Source: Cellulomonas sp. (lineage in GTDB: Bacteria; Actinomycetota; Actinomycetes; Actinomycetales; Cellulomonadaceae). From it: a DNA stretch of 64,000 nucleotides. Shown one piece after another: positions 8,599 through 16,990 of the stretch. Each line of letters begins with the position of its first letter. Within the stretch, counting starts at the first letter, position 1. Where the stretch lies: contig NZ_JAGIBD010000015.1 in assembly GCF_017744555.1 (NCBI RefSeq), positions 1-64,000 of the forward strand, read 5' to 3'. The notes under the pieces are model-generated. The model saw only the letters and a program-made list of their open reading frames with translations. It was not told the DNA's origin and did not search any database. The translations under genes and the position numbers were made by a program.

Positions 8599-8921
8599 GG
8601 GTGCTCCCGGTGTCGCGGGTCGGACCCCCGGGCAGCAGCACGAGCCACCGGCTGTGCCGCCGTGACCCTGGTTCCCGGACGGCGCGCCGCCCGACGACCA
8701 TGACCACCGGCGCACGGCCGGCGACGTGCCCTGCTCCCTACGCTGGTGCGAACCAGGTCAGGTTCCACGGGTCTGCGGGTGGGACGTGGCGTCCGGCCGC
8801 ACTCTCAGCGCTCCTGCGCTCCCCGGGGGCTGTGTCGACCCGACCGTAGCCCGCCGGCGCGGCCCACCGGAAGGGGAGTCCCGGTCCGTGGTCGCCCGCC
8901 GACGCACCTACAGTGGCGGGG
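8599..8921. other. Divergent intergenic region holding the riboswitch and two promoters
   Basis: This 323-base gap between the divergent YkoF-like and lipoprotein genes contains no gene that I can support. It holds the minus-strand promoter (TACGGT, 8843-8848), the TPP aptamer (8728-8830), a GC-rich expression platform (about 8600-8727), and a plus-strand -10 box TACAGT (8909-8914) seven bases before the lipoprotein ATG. Confidence 0.7.
8728..8830 (-). promoter_or_regulatory. TPP riboswitch (THI element)
   Basis: On the minus strand the classic core elements appear in order: GGGGAGC, then GCTGAGA with a short hairpin between them, then ACCCGTGGAACCTGACCTGG, then CCAGCGTAGGGA. Closing helix P1 can form between GCCC (8827-8830) and GGGC (8728-8731). 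A -10-like TACGGT on the minus strand (8843-8848) would start the RNA a few bases before the aptamer. The stretch 8600-8727 to the YkoF start codon is GC-rich with several possible hairpins and should hold the expression platform. TPP binding is expected to lower expression of the YkoF and CYTH-CHAD genes. Confidence 0.92.
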
Positions 8922-10640
8922 ATGCCGACGACACCCGCCACCCCCCGCGTGCCCTCGGGCACCCGACGAGCGCGGGGGCCCGTGGCCGTGGTCGTGGCGG
9001 CGCTCCTCGTGCTCGTGGGGTGCACTCCCGACGAGCGGCCGACGGCCGCGACCTCGTCGCCCCGCACCCCGTCCGCGACCCCGACCGCCACGCCGGCGCT
9101 CACCGCGACGCTCACGACGCCCGCGCCCGCCGCCGTCGTGCTCCCCGCCGCGACGGCCGAGACTGCGGCCCTGGAGGCGTCGCAGACGCTGTTCGCGCAG
9201 GCTCCCGTCGTGGTGCTCGCCCCCGCGGAGGACCCCGCCGCGCAGGCCGCCGCCGCCACGACGGCGACGACGGTCGGTGCCCCCCTGCTGCTCACCGGTC
9301 CCGCGGTGCCGGCGGACGCGCTGCTCGGCGAGCTCGACCGCCTCGGCACCCGCTGGGTGCTCGCCCACGGCGCCACCGACCTCGCGGTCCCGTCGGACGT
9401 GACGCTCGTCCGCGCGGATGCCACCGCCGCCGCGGGGACTTCGTCCGAGGCGCCGAGCGCGGCGCCCACGGGTGGCCAGCTCGCCGCCCCAGTGACGCTC
9501 GCACCCTCGACGCCCACGCCCTCGGCGCCCACCGCTCGCGTGTCCCCGTCCCCGTCGTCGACCCCCGCCGACCTGCCGCGCACGGCCCGTCCGGAGCCCC
9601 TCACCGGGACGGTCGCGCTCACGGGCGTCGGCGCCGCCCCGGCCGCCGCGCTCGCGACCATCGCCGCCGCCGGCCTCCCGGTCGTCGACGTCCCCGGCGG
9701 CGACCCGCGCGCCACCACGGCGGGCGTCCAGGCGCTCGCCGCCAACCACCCGGCGCACGTCGTCGCCGTCGGCGCCGCGTTCGGCGACCCTGCGCTGCTG
9801 GCGTCCCGGGTCGCGGCCGCGTCGTCCGGTCTCCTCGCACCCGGCGGCGGGCAGCTCGTGTTCCCGCAGGTCCCAGGGCTGCCCGGCAAGAAGTACGTCG
9901 CGCTGTACGGCGCCCCTGGCACGCCCGCGCTCGGCGTGCTGGGGGAGCAGGACGTGCCCGCGACGATCGCCCGGGCGCAGGCGCACGCCGACGCGTTCCG
10001 GCCGCTCACGGGCGACACCGTGGTCCCCGCCGTCGAGATCATCGCGACCGTCGCGTCGGCCGGACCCGAGGCGGACGGCAGCTACTCGCGCGCGATCCCG
10101 GTCGAGACGCTGCGTCCCCTGGTCGAGGCCGCCGGCGCCGCCGGGTTCGCCGTCGTGCTCGACCTGCAGCCCGGCCGCACCGACTTCCTCACGCAGGCGC
10201 AGCGGTACCAGGACCTCCTCGCCCTGCCGTACGTCGGGCTCGCGCTCGACCCCGAGTGGCGGCTCGCTCCGGACCAGGTGCACCTGCGGCAGATCGGGTC
10301 GGTGGGCGTCGACGAGATCAACGCGGTCGCGGCCTGGCTCGCCGACCTGACCCGGCAGCGTGGCCTCCCGCAGAAGATGTTCGTGGTGCACCAGTTCTCG
10401 CTGCGCATGGTCGCCGGGCGCGAGCGGCTCGACACGTCGCACGACGAGCTCGCGGTGCTCATCCACGTCGACGGCCAGGGCACGCAGCCGGCGAAGGCCG
10501 GGACGTGGGCGACGCTGCGGGCCGGGGCGCCGCCCGTGCACTGGGGCTGGAAGAACTTCTACGACGAGGACCAGCCGATGCTCGACCCGGCGCAGACGTA
10601 CGCCGTCCAGCCGGTGCCGGACCTCGTGACGTATCAGTGA
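8922..10640 (+). CDS. Secreted lipoprotein of unknown function
   Basis: A 572-residue protein with a basic N-terminus, a hydrophobic segment and the lipobox LVGC (Cys34), so it is probably an exported, lipid-anchored protein. Residues about 35-75 form a Thr/Ala/Pro-rich linker. Next is a region with VVVLAPAED and GAPLLLTGPAVPADALLGEL, reminiscent of cell-wall-binding type 2 repeats (not certain). After a second Thr/Pro/Ser linker, the C-terminal half has alternating beta/alpha stretches such as GFAVVLDLQPG, YVGLALDPEW and FVVHQFSLRM, which could form a barrel like some glycoside hydrolases. I do not recognise a catalytic signature. The ATG at 8922 is preferred because TACAGT lies seven bases before it (leaderless). 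A GTG at 8913 is also in frame. Confidence 0.8.
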   Translation: MPTTPATPRVPSGTRRARGPVAVVVAALLVLVGCTPDERPTAATSSPRTPSATPTATPALTATLTTPAPAAVVLPAATAETAALEASQTLFAQAPVVVLAPAEDPAAQAAAATTATTVGAPLLLTGPAVPADALLGELDRLGTRWVLAHGATDLAVPSDVTLVRADATAAAGTSSEAPSAAPTGGQLAAPVTLAPSTPTPSAPTARVSPSPSSTPADLPRTARPEPLTGTVALTGVGAAPAAALATIAAAGLPVVDVPGGDPRATTAGVQALAANHPAHVVAVGAAFGDPALLASRVAAASSGLLAPGGGQLVFPQVPGLPGKKYVALYGAPGTPALGVLGEQDVPATIARAQAHADAFRPLTGDTVVPAVEIIATVASAGPEADGSYSRAIPVETLRPLVEAAGAAGFAVVLDLQPGRTDFLTQAQRYQDLLALPYVGLALDPEWRLAPDQVHLRQIGSVGVDEINAVAAWLADLTRQRGLPQKMFVVHQFSLRMVAGRERLDTSHDELAVLIHVDGQGTQPAKAGTWATLRAGAPPVHWGWKNFYDEDQPMLDPAQTYAVQPVPDLVTYQ

Positions 10641-10723
10641 CGCGACGGACGCACGGCGGAGCAGTGACGAGACGGCAGGACGGCGGAGCAGTGACGCAAC
10701 GGTAGGACGGCGGAGCAGTGACC
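10637..10723 (+). repeat. Three 27-bp direct repeats across the lipoprotein stop codon
   Basis: Units start at 10637, 10664 and 10691, with a partial copy GTGACC at 10718. Each begins GTGACG and ends CGGCGGAGCA, with a few changes in the middle. The stop codon of the lipoprotein gene (TGA, 10638-10640) lies inside the first unit. The unit length is a multiple of three. Confidence 0.85.
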
Positions 10724-10748
10724 TGCGCACGCGCCTAGGCTCGGCCGC

Positions 10749-11525
10749 ATGACTCCTCCCGTCCGCATCGGTGTCCAGCTCCAGCCGCAGCACGCCGACT
10801 ACGCGCAGATCCGTGATGCCGTCCGCCGGGCCGAGGACCTCGGCGTCGACGTCGTCTTCAACTGGGACCACTTCTTCCCGCTCAGCGGCGACCCCGACGG
10901 CAAGCACTTCGAGTGCTGGACGATGCTCGGCGCGTGGGCGGAGCAGACGAGCCGCGTCGAGATCGGCGCGCTCGTGACGTGCAACTCGTACCGGAACCCC
11001 GAGCTGCTCGCGGACATGGCCCGCACGGTCGACCACATCAGCGGCGGCCGCCTGATCCTGGGCATCGGTGCGGGCTGGTTCGAGAAGGACTACGACCAGT
11101 TCGGCTACGAGTTCGGCACGCCCGGCACCCGGATCGCCGACCTCGCCGCCGCGCTGCCGCGGATCAAGGCGCGCTGGGCGGCGTCCAACCCGGTGCCGAC
11201 GCGCGACATCCCGGTGCTCGTCGGGGGCGGCGGCGAGCGCAAGACGCTGCGGGTCGTGGCGGAGCACGCCGACGCGTGGCACGCGTTCGGCGACGCGGAG
11301 ACGGTGCGCCGCAAGAGCGCGATCCTCGACGAGCACGGCGTGGCCGTCGGACGCGACACGGCGTCGCTCGTCGAGCGCTCCACCGCCGTCCAGGCGCCGC
11401 CCGAGGCCGTGGCGGACGACCTGCTCGACGCCGGCGTCACGCTGTTCACCGTGGGGCTCAGCGGGCCCGACTACGACATGTCGCTGCTGCGGCGCTGGGT
11501 GGACTGGCGGGACGCCCGCGCCTGA
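10749..11525 (+). CDS. LLM class F420-dependent oxidoreductase
   Basis: A 258-residue protein of the luciferase-like (bacterial luciferase fold) family, in actinobacteria usually a coenzyme F420-dependent oxidoreductase in the cytoplasm. The pattern IGVQLQPQHADYAQI at the N-terminus, FNWDHFFPL, the strand LGALVTCNSYRNPELLADMARTVDH (partly conserved across the family), GRLILGIGAGW and PVLVGGGGERKTLRVVAEHAD are characteristic. Substrate specificity cannot be told. The -10 box TAGGCT (10736-10741) lies seven bases before the ATG, so the mRNA is probably leaderless. It stands alone between the lipoprotein and the phosphoesterase genes. Confidence 0.9.
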   Translation: MTPPVRIGVQLQPQHADYAQIRDAVRRAEDLGVDVVFNWDHFFPLSGDPDGKHFECWTMLGAWAEQTSRVEIGALVTCNSYRNPELLADMARTVDHISGGRLILGIGAGWFEKDYDQFGYEFGTPGTRIADLAAALPRIKARWAASNPVPTRDIPVLVGGGGERKTLRVVAEHADAWHAFGDAETVRRKSAILDEHGVAVGRDTASLVERSTAVQAPPEAVADDLLDAGVTLFTVGLSGPDYDMSLLRRWVDWRDARA

Positions 11526-11604
11526 CGTTTCGCCCACCGGTTCGCCCGCTCCGCGGGGCTCTCGTCGAGAAAGTGGCCCGCGCCCGCGCTTAGGCTCGAC
11601 GGCC

Positions 11605-13269
11605 ATGGACGGAACGACGAGCCCCGAGCCGGGTCCCGGCGACGAGCCCGTCGGCACGCTCCGCGCGCCCCGGTGGCCGCGGGTCGTGGTCGTCGTCGTC
11701 GGGGTGCTCGCCGCGCTGGTGTTCGGCGTCACGACGGCGTCCGTCGAGGGCAACCTCGGTCCGCACCAGGCTCGCTACGACGTGACGACCGACTCGACGG
11801 TCACGCTCGACCTCGGTCCGCTCGGCACGCTCGAGATCGACTCGCCGCTGCCCCTCACCCTCGGGGTGCGGGTGACCGTGCAGGAGATCCCCGAGTCGTT
11901 CACGCAGCTCGACCGGCCGACCACGCTGCAGGCGCTCAACGGCGACCTGCAGGGGTACCTCCAGCTGTTCTCGGCGCCGCAGGCCACGGTGCAGAACGTC
12001 GCGCGCGAGCTCGTCGTGGACGTCGCGGGCCGGACGGTCGGCGCGCTCGCGGTGCTCGTCGCCGCCTGGTGGCTGGGTCGGCTGGCGCTCGGGGCGGCTA
12101 GACGCCGGGAGCTCGTCGCGGTCATCGCGCCGCACCGCCGGGCGATCACGGCCGGCGGGCTCGTGGTCGTCGTGGGGGCGACCGTCCTCACGTCGAGCGT
12201 GGGTGAGCGCGACCGCCCGTCGGAGGCGCAGCCGGCCTCGGCGGTGTTCGACGACACCCCGCTCGAGGGCGCCCGGGTGACGGGCCGGCTCGGTGGCGTG
12301 ATCGACACGTACGGCGGCCAGGTCGTCGCCGCGTACCGCGCGAACGAGCAGTTCTACGCGACCGCGAAGCGCTCGCTGGACGAGGCGTGGGACGCGCGCG
12401 ACGACCTCGACCAGGAGCTGGCCGACCTCCGCCCCACGGAGTCGCCGAGCCCCACCGGCACGCCGACCCCCGAGCCTGTCGAGCCGGTCGTGCTCGTCCT
12501 GGTCTCCGACCTGCACTGCAACGTCGGCATGGCCCCGCTCGTGCGTGACACCGTGCGGCGCGTCGGCGCGGACCTCGTGCTCGACGCGGGCGACACGACG
12601 ATGAACGGCACGACCGTCGAGCAGTACTGCGTGACGACGTTCGCGCGGTCGATCCCGAAGAGCGTCGAGCTCGTGACGTCACCGGGCAACCACGACTCGA
12701 GCGAGACGAGCGCGACGTACGCGAAGGCGGGGGCGACGGTGCTCGGCGGCAAGGTCGTCGAGGTCGACGGGCTGCGGATCCTGGGAGACAGCGACCCGAA
12801 CGAGACGCGCGTCGGCAGCGGCACGTCGTCCGCGGGCCGCGAGTCGGCGAGCGACGAGGGCAAGCGGCTCGCGGACGTCGCGTGCGACGACGAGGACGGC
12901 GTCGACCTGCTGCTCATCCACACGCCGTCGGTCGGGCAGGCGGCGCTCGACAGCGGGTGCGTCCCGGCCCAGATGTCCGGTCACCTGCACCAGCGGATCG
13001 GTCCGCTCGTGGTGGGCGGCGGCGTCCGGTACATCAGCGCGAGCACCGCGGGTGCGACGCTGGGGGAGCCGACGATCGGCCCGCTGCACGGCGTCGCCGA
13101 GATGACTGTGCTGCGGTGGGACCCGCAGGAGCGCCGGTTCCTCGACTACCAGATCGTGCAGGTGCGGCCCGACACGAGCGTCTCGGTCAGTCCGCGGCTG
13201 CAGTGGCCGGACGTCTTCCCGTCAGGGCCACGACTGCCGACCAGCGGCGTCAGCCCTTCACCAGTGTGA
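11605..13269 (+). CDS. Membrane-anchored metallophosphoesterase
   Basis: A 554-residue protein with hydrophobic segments at about residues 25-45, 130-150 and 172-190, then a C-terminal calcineurin-like phosphoesterase domain from about residue 295. The metal-binding motifs are all present: SDLHCN (about 300), DAGDTT, GNHDSS (about 361), LLIHTPS and SGHLHQR (about 458). The catalytic domain follows a Pro/Thr-rich linker. Its side of the membrane is not certain; a DLGPLGTLEIDSPLPL region between the first two segments may be extracytoplasmic. The substrate is unknown. TAGGCT (11591-11596) lies eight bases before the ATG, a probable leaderless start. The stop codon overlaps the CRP-like palindrome that precedes the next gene. 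Confidence 0.87.
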   Translation: MDGTTSPEPGPGDEPVGTLRAPRWPRVVVVVVGVLAALVFGVTTASVEGNLGPHQARYDVTTDSTVTLDLGPLGTLEIDSPLPLTLGVRVTVQEIPESFTQLDRPTTLQALNGDLQGYLQLFSAPQATVQNVARELVVDVAGRTVGALAVLVAAWWLGRLALGAARRRELVAVIAPHRRAITAGGLVVVVGATVLTSSVGERDRPSEAQPASAVFDDTPLEGARVTGRLGGVIDTYGGQVVAAYRANEQFYATAKRSLDEAWDARDDLDQELADLRPTESPSPTGTPTPEPVEPVVLVLVSDLHCNVGMAPLVRDTVRRVGADLVLDAGDTTMNGTTVEQYCVTTFARSIPKSVELVTSPGNHDSSETSATYAKAGATVLGGKVVEVDGLRILGDSDPNETRVGSGTSSAGRESASDEGKRLADVACDDEDGVDLLLIHTPSVGQAALDSGCVPAQMSGHLHQRIGPLVVGGGVRYISASTAGATLGEPTIGPLHGVAEMTVLRWDPQERRFLDYQIVQVRPDTSVSVSPRLQWPDVFPSGPRLPTSGVSPSPV

Positions 13270-13286
13270 CGCACGTCACCTAGGGT
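13265..13286 (+). promoter_or_regulatory. CRP/GlxR-like operator abutting a -10 box
   Basis: TGTGA-N6-TCACC (13265-13280) matches the actinobacterial CRP/GlxR consensus TGTGA-N6-TCACA except for the last base. Its centre is the perfect palindrome GTGACG-CA-CGTCAC. The -10-like box TAGGGT (13281-13286) follows immediately, so a bound regulator would overlap the -35 region. It precedes the lectin/M15 peptidase gene. Confidence 0.55.
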
Positions 13287-13342
13287 GAGAGCGCGCGAGG
13301 GACCGTGCCCGCGCCGGACGCGGCCCCTCGCAGAGCGCGCCG

Positions 13343-14938
13343 ATGCGCACGGGGGAGCACGTGGTCAGGGCACGACGGGGTGGGAGGCGGGGGCGCCGCG
13401 GGGGTCGCGCGCGGCCGCTCGCGCTGGTCCCGCTCGCGGTCGCCGGGCTGGTCGTCACGCTCGCGGGGCCCGCGCACGCGGCGACAGGCGAGGACACGCT
13501 CCGGCCCGGTGAGCAGCTCACCGCGGGCCAGGCCCTCGTCTCGTCCGACGGGTCGGAGGCGCTCGTGCTCCAGGCGGACGGGTCGCTCGCGCTGTTCGGC
13601 GCCGACGGCAGCCTGCGCTGGACCAGCGGCACGACCGCCGCGGGTGCGGTCCTGTCCGTCGGCCCCGACGGCGACGTCGTGCTCGTCTCTCCCGACGGGT
13701 CGGTGGCGTGGCGCACGGACACGACCGGCCGGCCGGGCGCCCGCCTGGTGCTCCAGGACGACGGCGACCTCGTGGTCCGGGACGCGGCGGACACCGTGGC
13801 CTGGGACTCCGGGACGACCGTGCGGCCGTCGATCCTGGCCGCGGGCGGCTCGCTCGGTCCTGGGCAGACGCTCTCGTCGCCCGACGGCAGGCAGACCCTG
13901 CAGGTGCTCGACGACGGCGACGTCACGCTGCTCGGCCCCGACGGCACGTCGCGCTGGTCCGCCGGCACGCACGAGCCGGGTTCGGTCCTCACGCTCGGCA
14001 CGGACGGCAACCTCGTGGTGGCGGCCCCGGACGGGCACCGCGCGTGGCGGACGCGGACCGCCGGGCACGAGGGCGCGTCGCTCGTGCTGCAGGACGACGG
14101 CGACCTCGTGCTGTTCGACGCGGCGGGCGCACCGCTGTGGCGCAGCGGCACCGCGATCGGTCCCGCGACCCTCGTGGACGGCTCGGCGCTCGGCGTCGGC
14201 CAGGACCTCGGCTCGCCCGACGGTCATCTCCGCCTGCGGCTGACGGCGGACGGGCTCACGCTCGGGTACGACGGGCACCTGCTCTGGACCGCGCCGCTCG
14301 CGTCGCCGCCGGGGGACGGGGCGCGGCTCGTCGTCCAGTCCGACGGCAACGCCGTCCTGCTCGACGCCGCCGGCACACCGCTGTGGGCGACCGGCACCGA
14401 GGCCGCGGGACCCGGCGTCGGCCTGCACCTGGAGGACGGCTCGATGGCGCTGCTCGCCGGCACGGGCCAGGAGCTGTGGCGGGTCGTCGTGCCCGTCGAG
14501 CTCACCGCCCCCGCGCTCGCGGCGACCGACTGCGCCGCCGTCGACGCGCCCGTCCCGCTCGAGCAGACGGTCGTCACGGCGACCGGCGTCCGGGTGCACC
14601 CGTGCCTCGCCGACGCGGTCGACACGCTCATCGAGCAGGCGCGCGCCGACGGTGTCGACCTGCACGCCTGGGGATGGCGCAGCGGCGAGCAGCAGGTCGC
14701 GCTGCGGGCCGCGAACTGCTCGACGACCGCCGACGGCGCGAGCGTCGTGTGCTCGCCGCCGACCGCGCCGCCGGGGACGTCGCGGCACGAGCGGGGTCTC
14801 GCGCTCGACTTCACCGTGGACGGCTCGGTCGTGCGGCCGGGGTCCGTGGCGTTCGAGTGGCTCCGGGCGCACGCGCCCGAGGCGGGGTTGCGCAACCTGC
14901 CGAGCGAGGCGTGGCACTGGAGCGTCGACGGCTGGTGA
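13343..14938 (+). CDS. Secreted B-type lectin / M15 peptidase (VanY-like) fusion
   Basis: A protein of up to 531 residues with an Arg-rich N-terminus, a hydrophobic signal segment and a likely cleavage site after AHA (GPAHA-ATGE). From about residue 50 to 380 there are bulb-type mannose-lectin-like repeats: LRPGEQLTAGQALVSSDG, LVLQDDGDLVVRD, LGTDGNLVVAA, LVLQDDGDLVLFD, LVVQSDGNAVLLD. The C-terminal 130 residues resemble D-Ala-D-Ala carboxypeptidases of family M15, with SRHERGLALDF (the SxHxxGxAxD metal motif, about residue 480) and EAWHWS near the end. It probably binds glycans and trims cell-wall peptides outside the cell. A GTG at 13361 with GGGGGAG just upstream is an alternative start. 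A CRP-like site lies upstream. Confidence 0.82.
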   Translation: MRTGEHVVRARRGGRRGRRGGRARPLALVPLAVAGLVVTLAGPAHAATGEDTLRPGEQLTAGQALVSSDGSEALVLQADGSLALFGADGSLRWTSGTTAAGAVLSVGPDGDVVLVSPDGSVAWRTDTTGRPGARLVLQDDGDLVVRDAADTVAWDSGTTVRPSILAAGGSLGPGQTLSSPDGRQTLQVLDDGDVTLLGPDGTSRWSAGTHEPGSVLTLGTDGNLVVAAPDGHRAWRTRTAGHEGASLVLQDDGDLVLFDAAGAPLWRSGTAIGPATLVDGSALGVGQDLGSPDGHLRLRLTADGLTLGYDGHLLWTAPLASPPGDGARLVVQSDGNAVLLDAAGTPLWATGTEAAGPGVGLHLEDGSMALLAGTGQELWRVVVPVELTAPALAATDCAAVDAPVPLEQTVVTATGVRVHPCLADAVDTLIEQARADGVDLHAWGWRSGEQQVALRAANCSTTADGASVVCSPPTAPPGTSRHERGLALDFTVDGSVVRPGSVAFEWLRAHAPEAGLRNLPSEAWHWSVDGW

Positions 14939-14988
14939 CGGACGCGCGGTGAACACCGGCCCGTGAACCCGCCCCTACGCTGGTCGCC

Positions 14989-15681
14989 GTGAGCGAGCCG
15001 CCGACCACCCCCGTCCTGACGCCCGTGACGCAGGACTACCTCAAGGTCATCTGGTCGGCGCAGGAGTGGTCGGACGTGCCGGTCACGACCAAGCTGCTCG
15101 CCACGCGGCTCGGGGTCGGGGCGTCCACGGTCTCCGAGACGGTCCGGCGGCTCGCCGACAGCGGCCTCGTGACCCACGAGCCGTACGGCGCCGTGCAGCT
15201 CACCGCGGACGGCGAACGGCACGCGCTCGCGATGGTGCGCCGGCACCGGCTCGTCGAGACGTTCCTCGTCGAGGTGCTCGGCTACGGCTGGGACGAGGTG
15301 CACGACGAGGCCGAGGTGCTCGAGCACGCGGTGTCAGACCTGTTCGTCGACCGGATCGACGCGCAGCTGGGCCACCCCCGGCGGGACCCGCACGGCGACC
15401 CGATCCCCGGTCCGGACGGGTCGCTCGACGTGCCCCAGGCGCTGGTCCTGTGGGACGCCGACCCGGGCCGGTGGGCCGTCGCGCGGATCTCGGACGCCGA
15501 CCCGGAGCTGCTGCGCTACGTCGAGTCGGTCGGGCTCGTGCTCGACGCCCCGGTCACGGTCGTGGAGCGCCGGGCGGTCACGGGGGTCGTGTCCGTGCGG
15601 GTCGGCGAGACGGACGGCACGGTCGAGCTCGGTGAGGTCGCGGCGCGCGCCATCTGGCTCGTGGCAGCAGGCGTCGCGTAG
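14989..15681 (+). CDS. DtxR/MntR family metal-dependent regulator
   Basis: A 230-residue regulator with an N-terminal winged helix (TQDYLKVIWSAQEW, TTKLLATRLGVGASTVSETVRRLADSGLV), a dimerisation/metal domain (MVRRHRLVETFLVEVLGY, DEVHDEAEVLEHAVSD, GHPRRDPHGDPIP) and a C-terminal SH3-like (FeoA) domain. This is the order of DtxR/IdeR-type repressors, which sense iron or manganese. The His and Glu ligand positions are present; whether it senses Fe or Mn cannot be settled. TACGCT (14976-14981) lies seven bases before the GTG, so translation is probably leaderless. The MFS gene follows after 76 bases and might be a target, but I see no clear DtxR box there. Confidence 0.92.
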   Translation: MSEPPTTPVLTPVTQDYLKVIWSAQEWSDVPVTTKLLATRLGVGASTVSETVRRLADSGLVTHEPYGAVQLTADGERHALAMVRRHRLVETFLVEVLGYGWDEVHDEAEVLEHAVSDLFVDRIDAQLGHPRRDPHGDPIPGPDGSLDVPQALVLWDADPGRWAVARISDADPELLRYVESVGLVLDAPVTVVERRAVTGVVSVRVGETDGTVELGEVAARAIWLVAAGVA

Positions 15682-15730
15682 TCTGAAGGCATCCCACCGG
15701 AGTTGACGACGACGTTCTCCGCCGCGTGAT

Positions 15731-15742
15731 CGAATCGATTCG
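15731..15742. promoter_or_regulatory. 12-bp perfect palindrome before the MFS gene
   Basis: CGAATCGATTCG is a perfect palindrome 15 bases before the MFS start codon. It is AT-richer than its surroundings and may be an operator. The bound factor is unknown. Confidence 0.3.
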
Positions 15743-15757
15743 TCCGGAGTTGTCGCC

Positions 15758-16990
15758 GTGGTCCTCCTCACCCCAGCCCGCGCCCGAGCGGCCCTCGTGG
15801 CGCTCGCGCTCGGCGGCTTCTGCATCGGCACCACCGAGTTCGCGACCATGGGCCTGCTGCCCGAGATCGCGACCGACCTCGGCGTCTCGATCCCGACCGC
15901 CGGCAACGCGATCACCGCGTACGCGCTCGGCGTCGTCGTCGGTGCGCCCACGCTCGCCGCGATCGGCGCGCGGCTGGACCGCCGGCGTCTCCTGCTGTTG
16001 CTCATGGTCGCGTTCGTCGTCGGCAACGTGCTGTCGGCGTTCGCCGCGTCGGCCGGCTGGCTCGTCGCCGCACGCTTCGTGGCCGGCCTGCCGCACGGCG
16101 CGTTCTTCGGGGTCGGCGCCGTCATGGGGACCGCCGTGGTCGGTGCCGAACGACGCGGCCGAGCGGTCGCGTCGATGATGGCGGGCCTCACCGTCGCGTG
16201 CGCGGTCGGGGTCCCGCTCACCGCGGTCGTCGGGCACGCGATCGGCTGGCGCTGGTCGTTCGTCGGCGTCGGCGCGCTCGGGCTCGTCACGCTCGTGGCG
16301 CTCTGGGCGTGGACGCCGTCGCTCGCGCCCCTGCCGGGCGCCACCGTCCGCACCGAGCTCGGCGCCCTGCGCAACGGGCCGCTGTGGGTCGCGTTCGGCG
16401 CCGGGGCGATCGGGTTCGGCGGCATGTTCGCCGTCTACTCGTACGTCAAACCGCTGCTCACCGAGGTGACGGGGCTGTCCGTCGGCGCCGTTCCGGTCCT
16501 GCTCGCGCTGTACGGCGTCGGCATGACGGTCGGCACGCTCGTCGGCGGCCGGTTCGCCGATCGTTCGGTCCTCGGCACCGTGATCGGCGGCATGGTGACG
16601 ACCATCGTCGTGCTCGTCGCCATCGCGCTCGTCGGACCGTACGTGGTCCCGGCGGTCGTGTCGCTCGTGCTGCTGGGTGTCACGTCGCAGGTCCTCGGCC
16701 TGTCGCTGCAGACGCGGCTCATGGACGTGTCCCCGGCGGCGCCGTCGCTCGGTGCTGCGCTGTGCCACTCGGCGCTCAACCTCGGCAACGCGGCCGGCGC
16801 GTTCCTGGGTGGCGTCGTCATCGCAGCCGGTGCGGGCTACCTGGCACCCGCGTGGGTCGGCGCCGCGCTCACGGCGGCGGGGCTGCTCGTCGTGCTCACC
16901 GTCGGACGCGGTCCGGCGCCCGTCCGCGGTGCCGCCCCGTCCGACGACGTCCGTGCGGACAGCACCGCCGAGGCCGTGCCGGTCGGCTGA
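15758..16990 (+). CDS. MFS exporter (DHA1/AraJ-like)
   Basis: A 410-residue integral membrane protein with about 12 hydrophobic segments. The beginning GGFCIGTTEFATMGLLPEIA, the loop ALGVVVGAPTLAAIGARLDRR between helices 2 and 3, and a mid-protein break followed by FGAGAIGFGGMFAVYSYVKP match the DHA1 drug-efflux/AraJ-type major facilitator group. It probably exports a small molecule or drug using the proton gradient. The GTG at 15758 follows CCGGAG at a workable distance. It is downstream of the DtxR-type gene on the same strand with a 12-bp palindrome between them. No substrate can be inferred. Confidence 0.92.
   Translation: MVLLTPARARAALVALALGGFCIGTTEFATMGLLPEIATDLGVSIPTAGNAITAYALGVVVGAPTLAAIGARLDRRRLLLLLMVAFVVGNVLSAFAASAGWLVAARFVAGLPHGAFFGVGAVMGTAVVGAERRGRAVASMMAGLTVACAVGVPLTAVVGHAIGWRWSFVGVGALGLVTLVALWAWTPSLAPLPGATVRTELGALRNGPLWVAFGAGAIGFGGMFAVYSYVKPLLTEVTGLSVGAVPVLLALYGVGMTVGTLVGGRFADRSVLGTVIGGMVTTIVVLVAIALVGPYVVPAVVSLVLLGVTSQVLGLSLQTRLMDVSPAAPSLGAALCHSALNLGNAAGAFLGGVVIAAGAGYLAPAWVGAALTAAGLLVVLTVGRGPAPVRGAAPSDDVRADSTAEAVPVG

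Noticed and set aside
11541..11562. GC-rich hairpin after the LLM gene as a terminator
   Set aside because: The stem is short and imperfect, and a new promoter follows at 11591, so I cannot distinguish it from background.
8805..11753. A 982-residue minus-strand frame opposite the lipoprotein and LLM genes
   Set aside because: Shadow frame; it crosses the tandem repeats and two leaderless promoters of plus-strand genes and has no domain.
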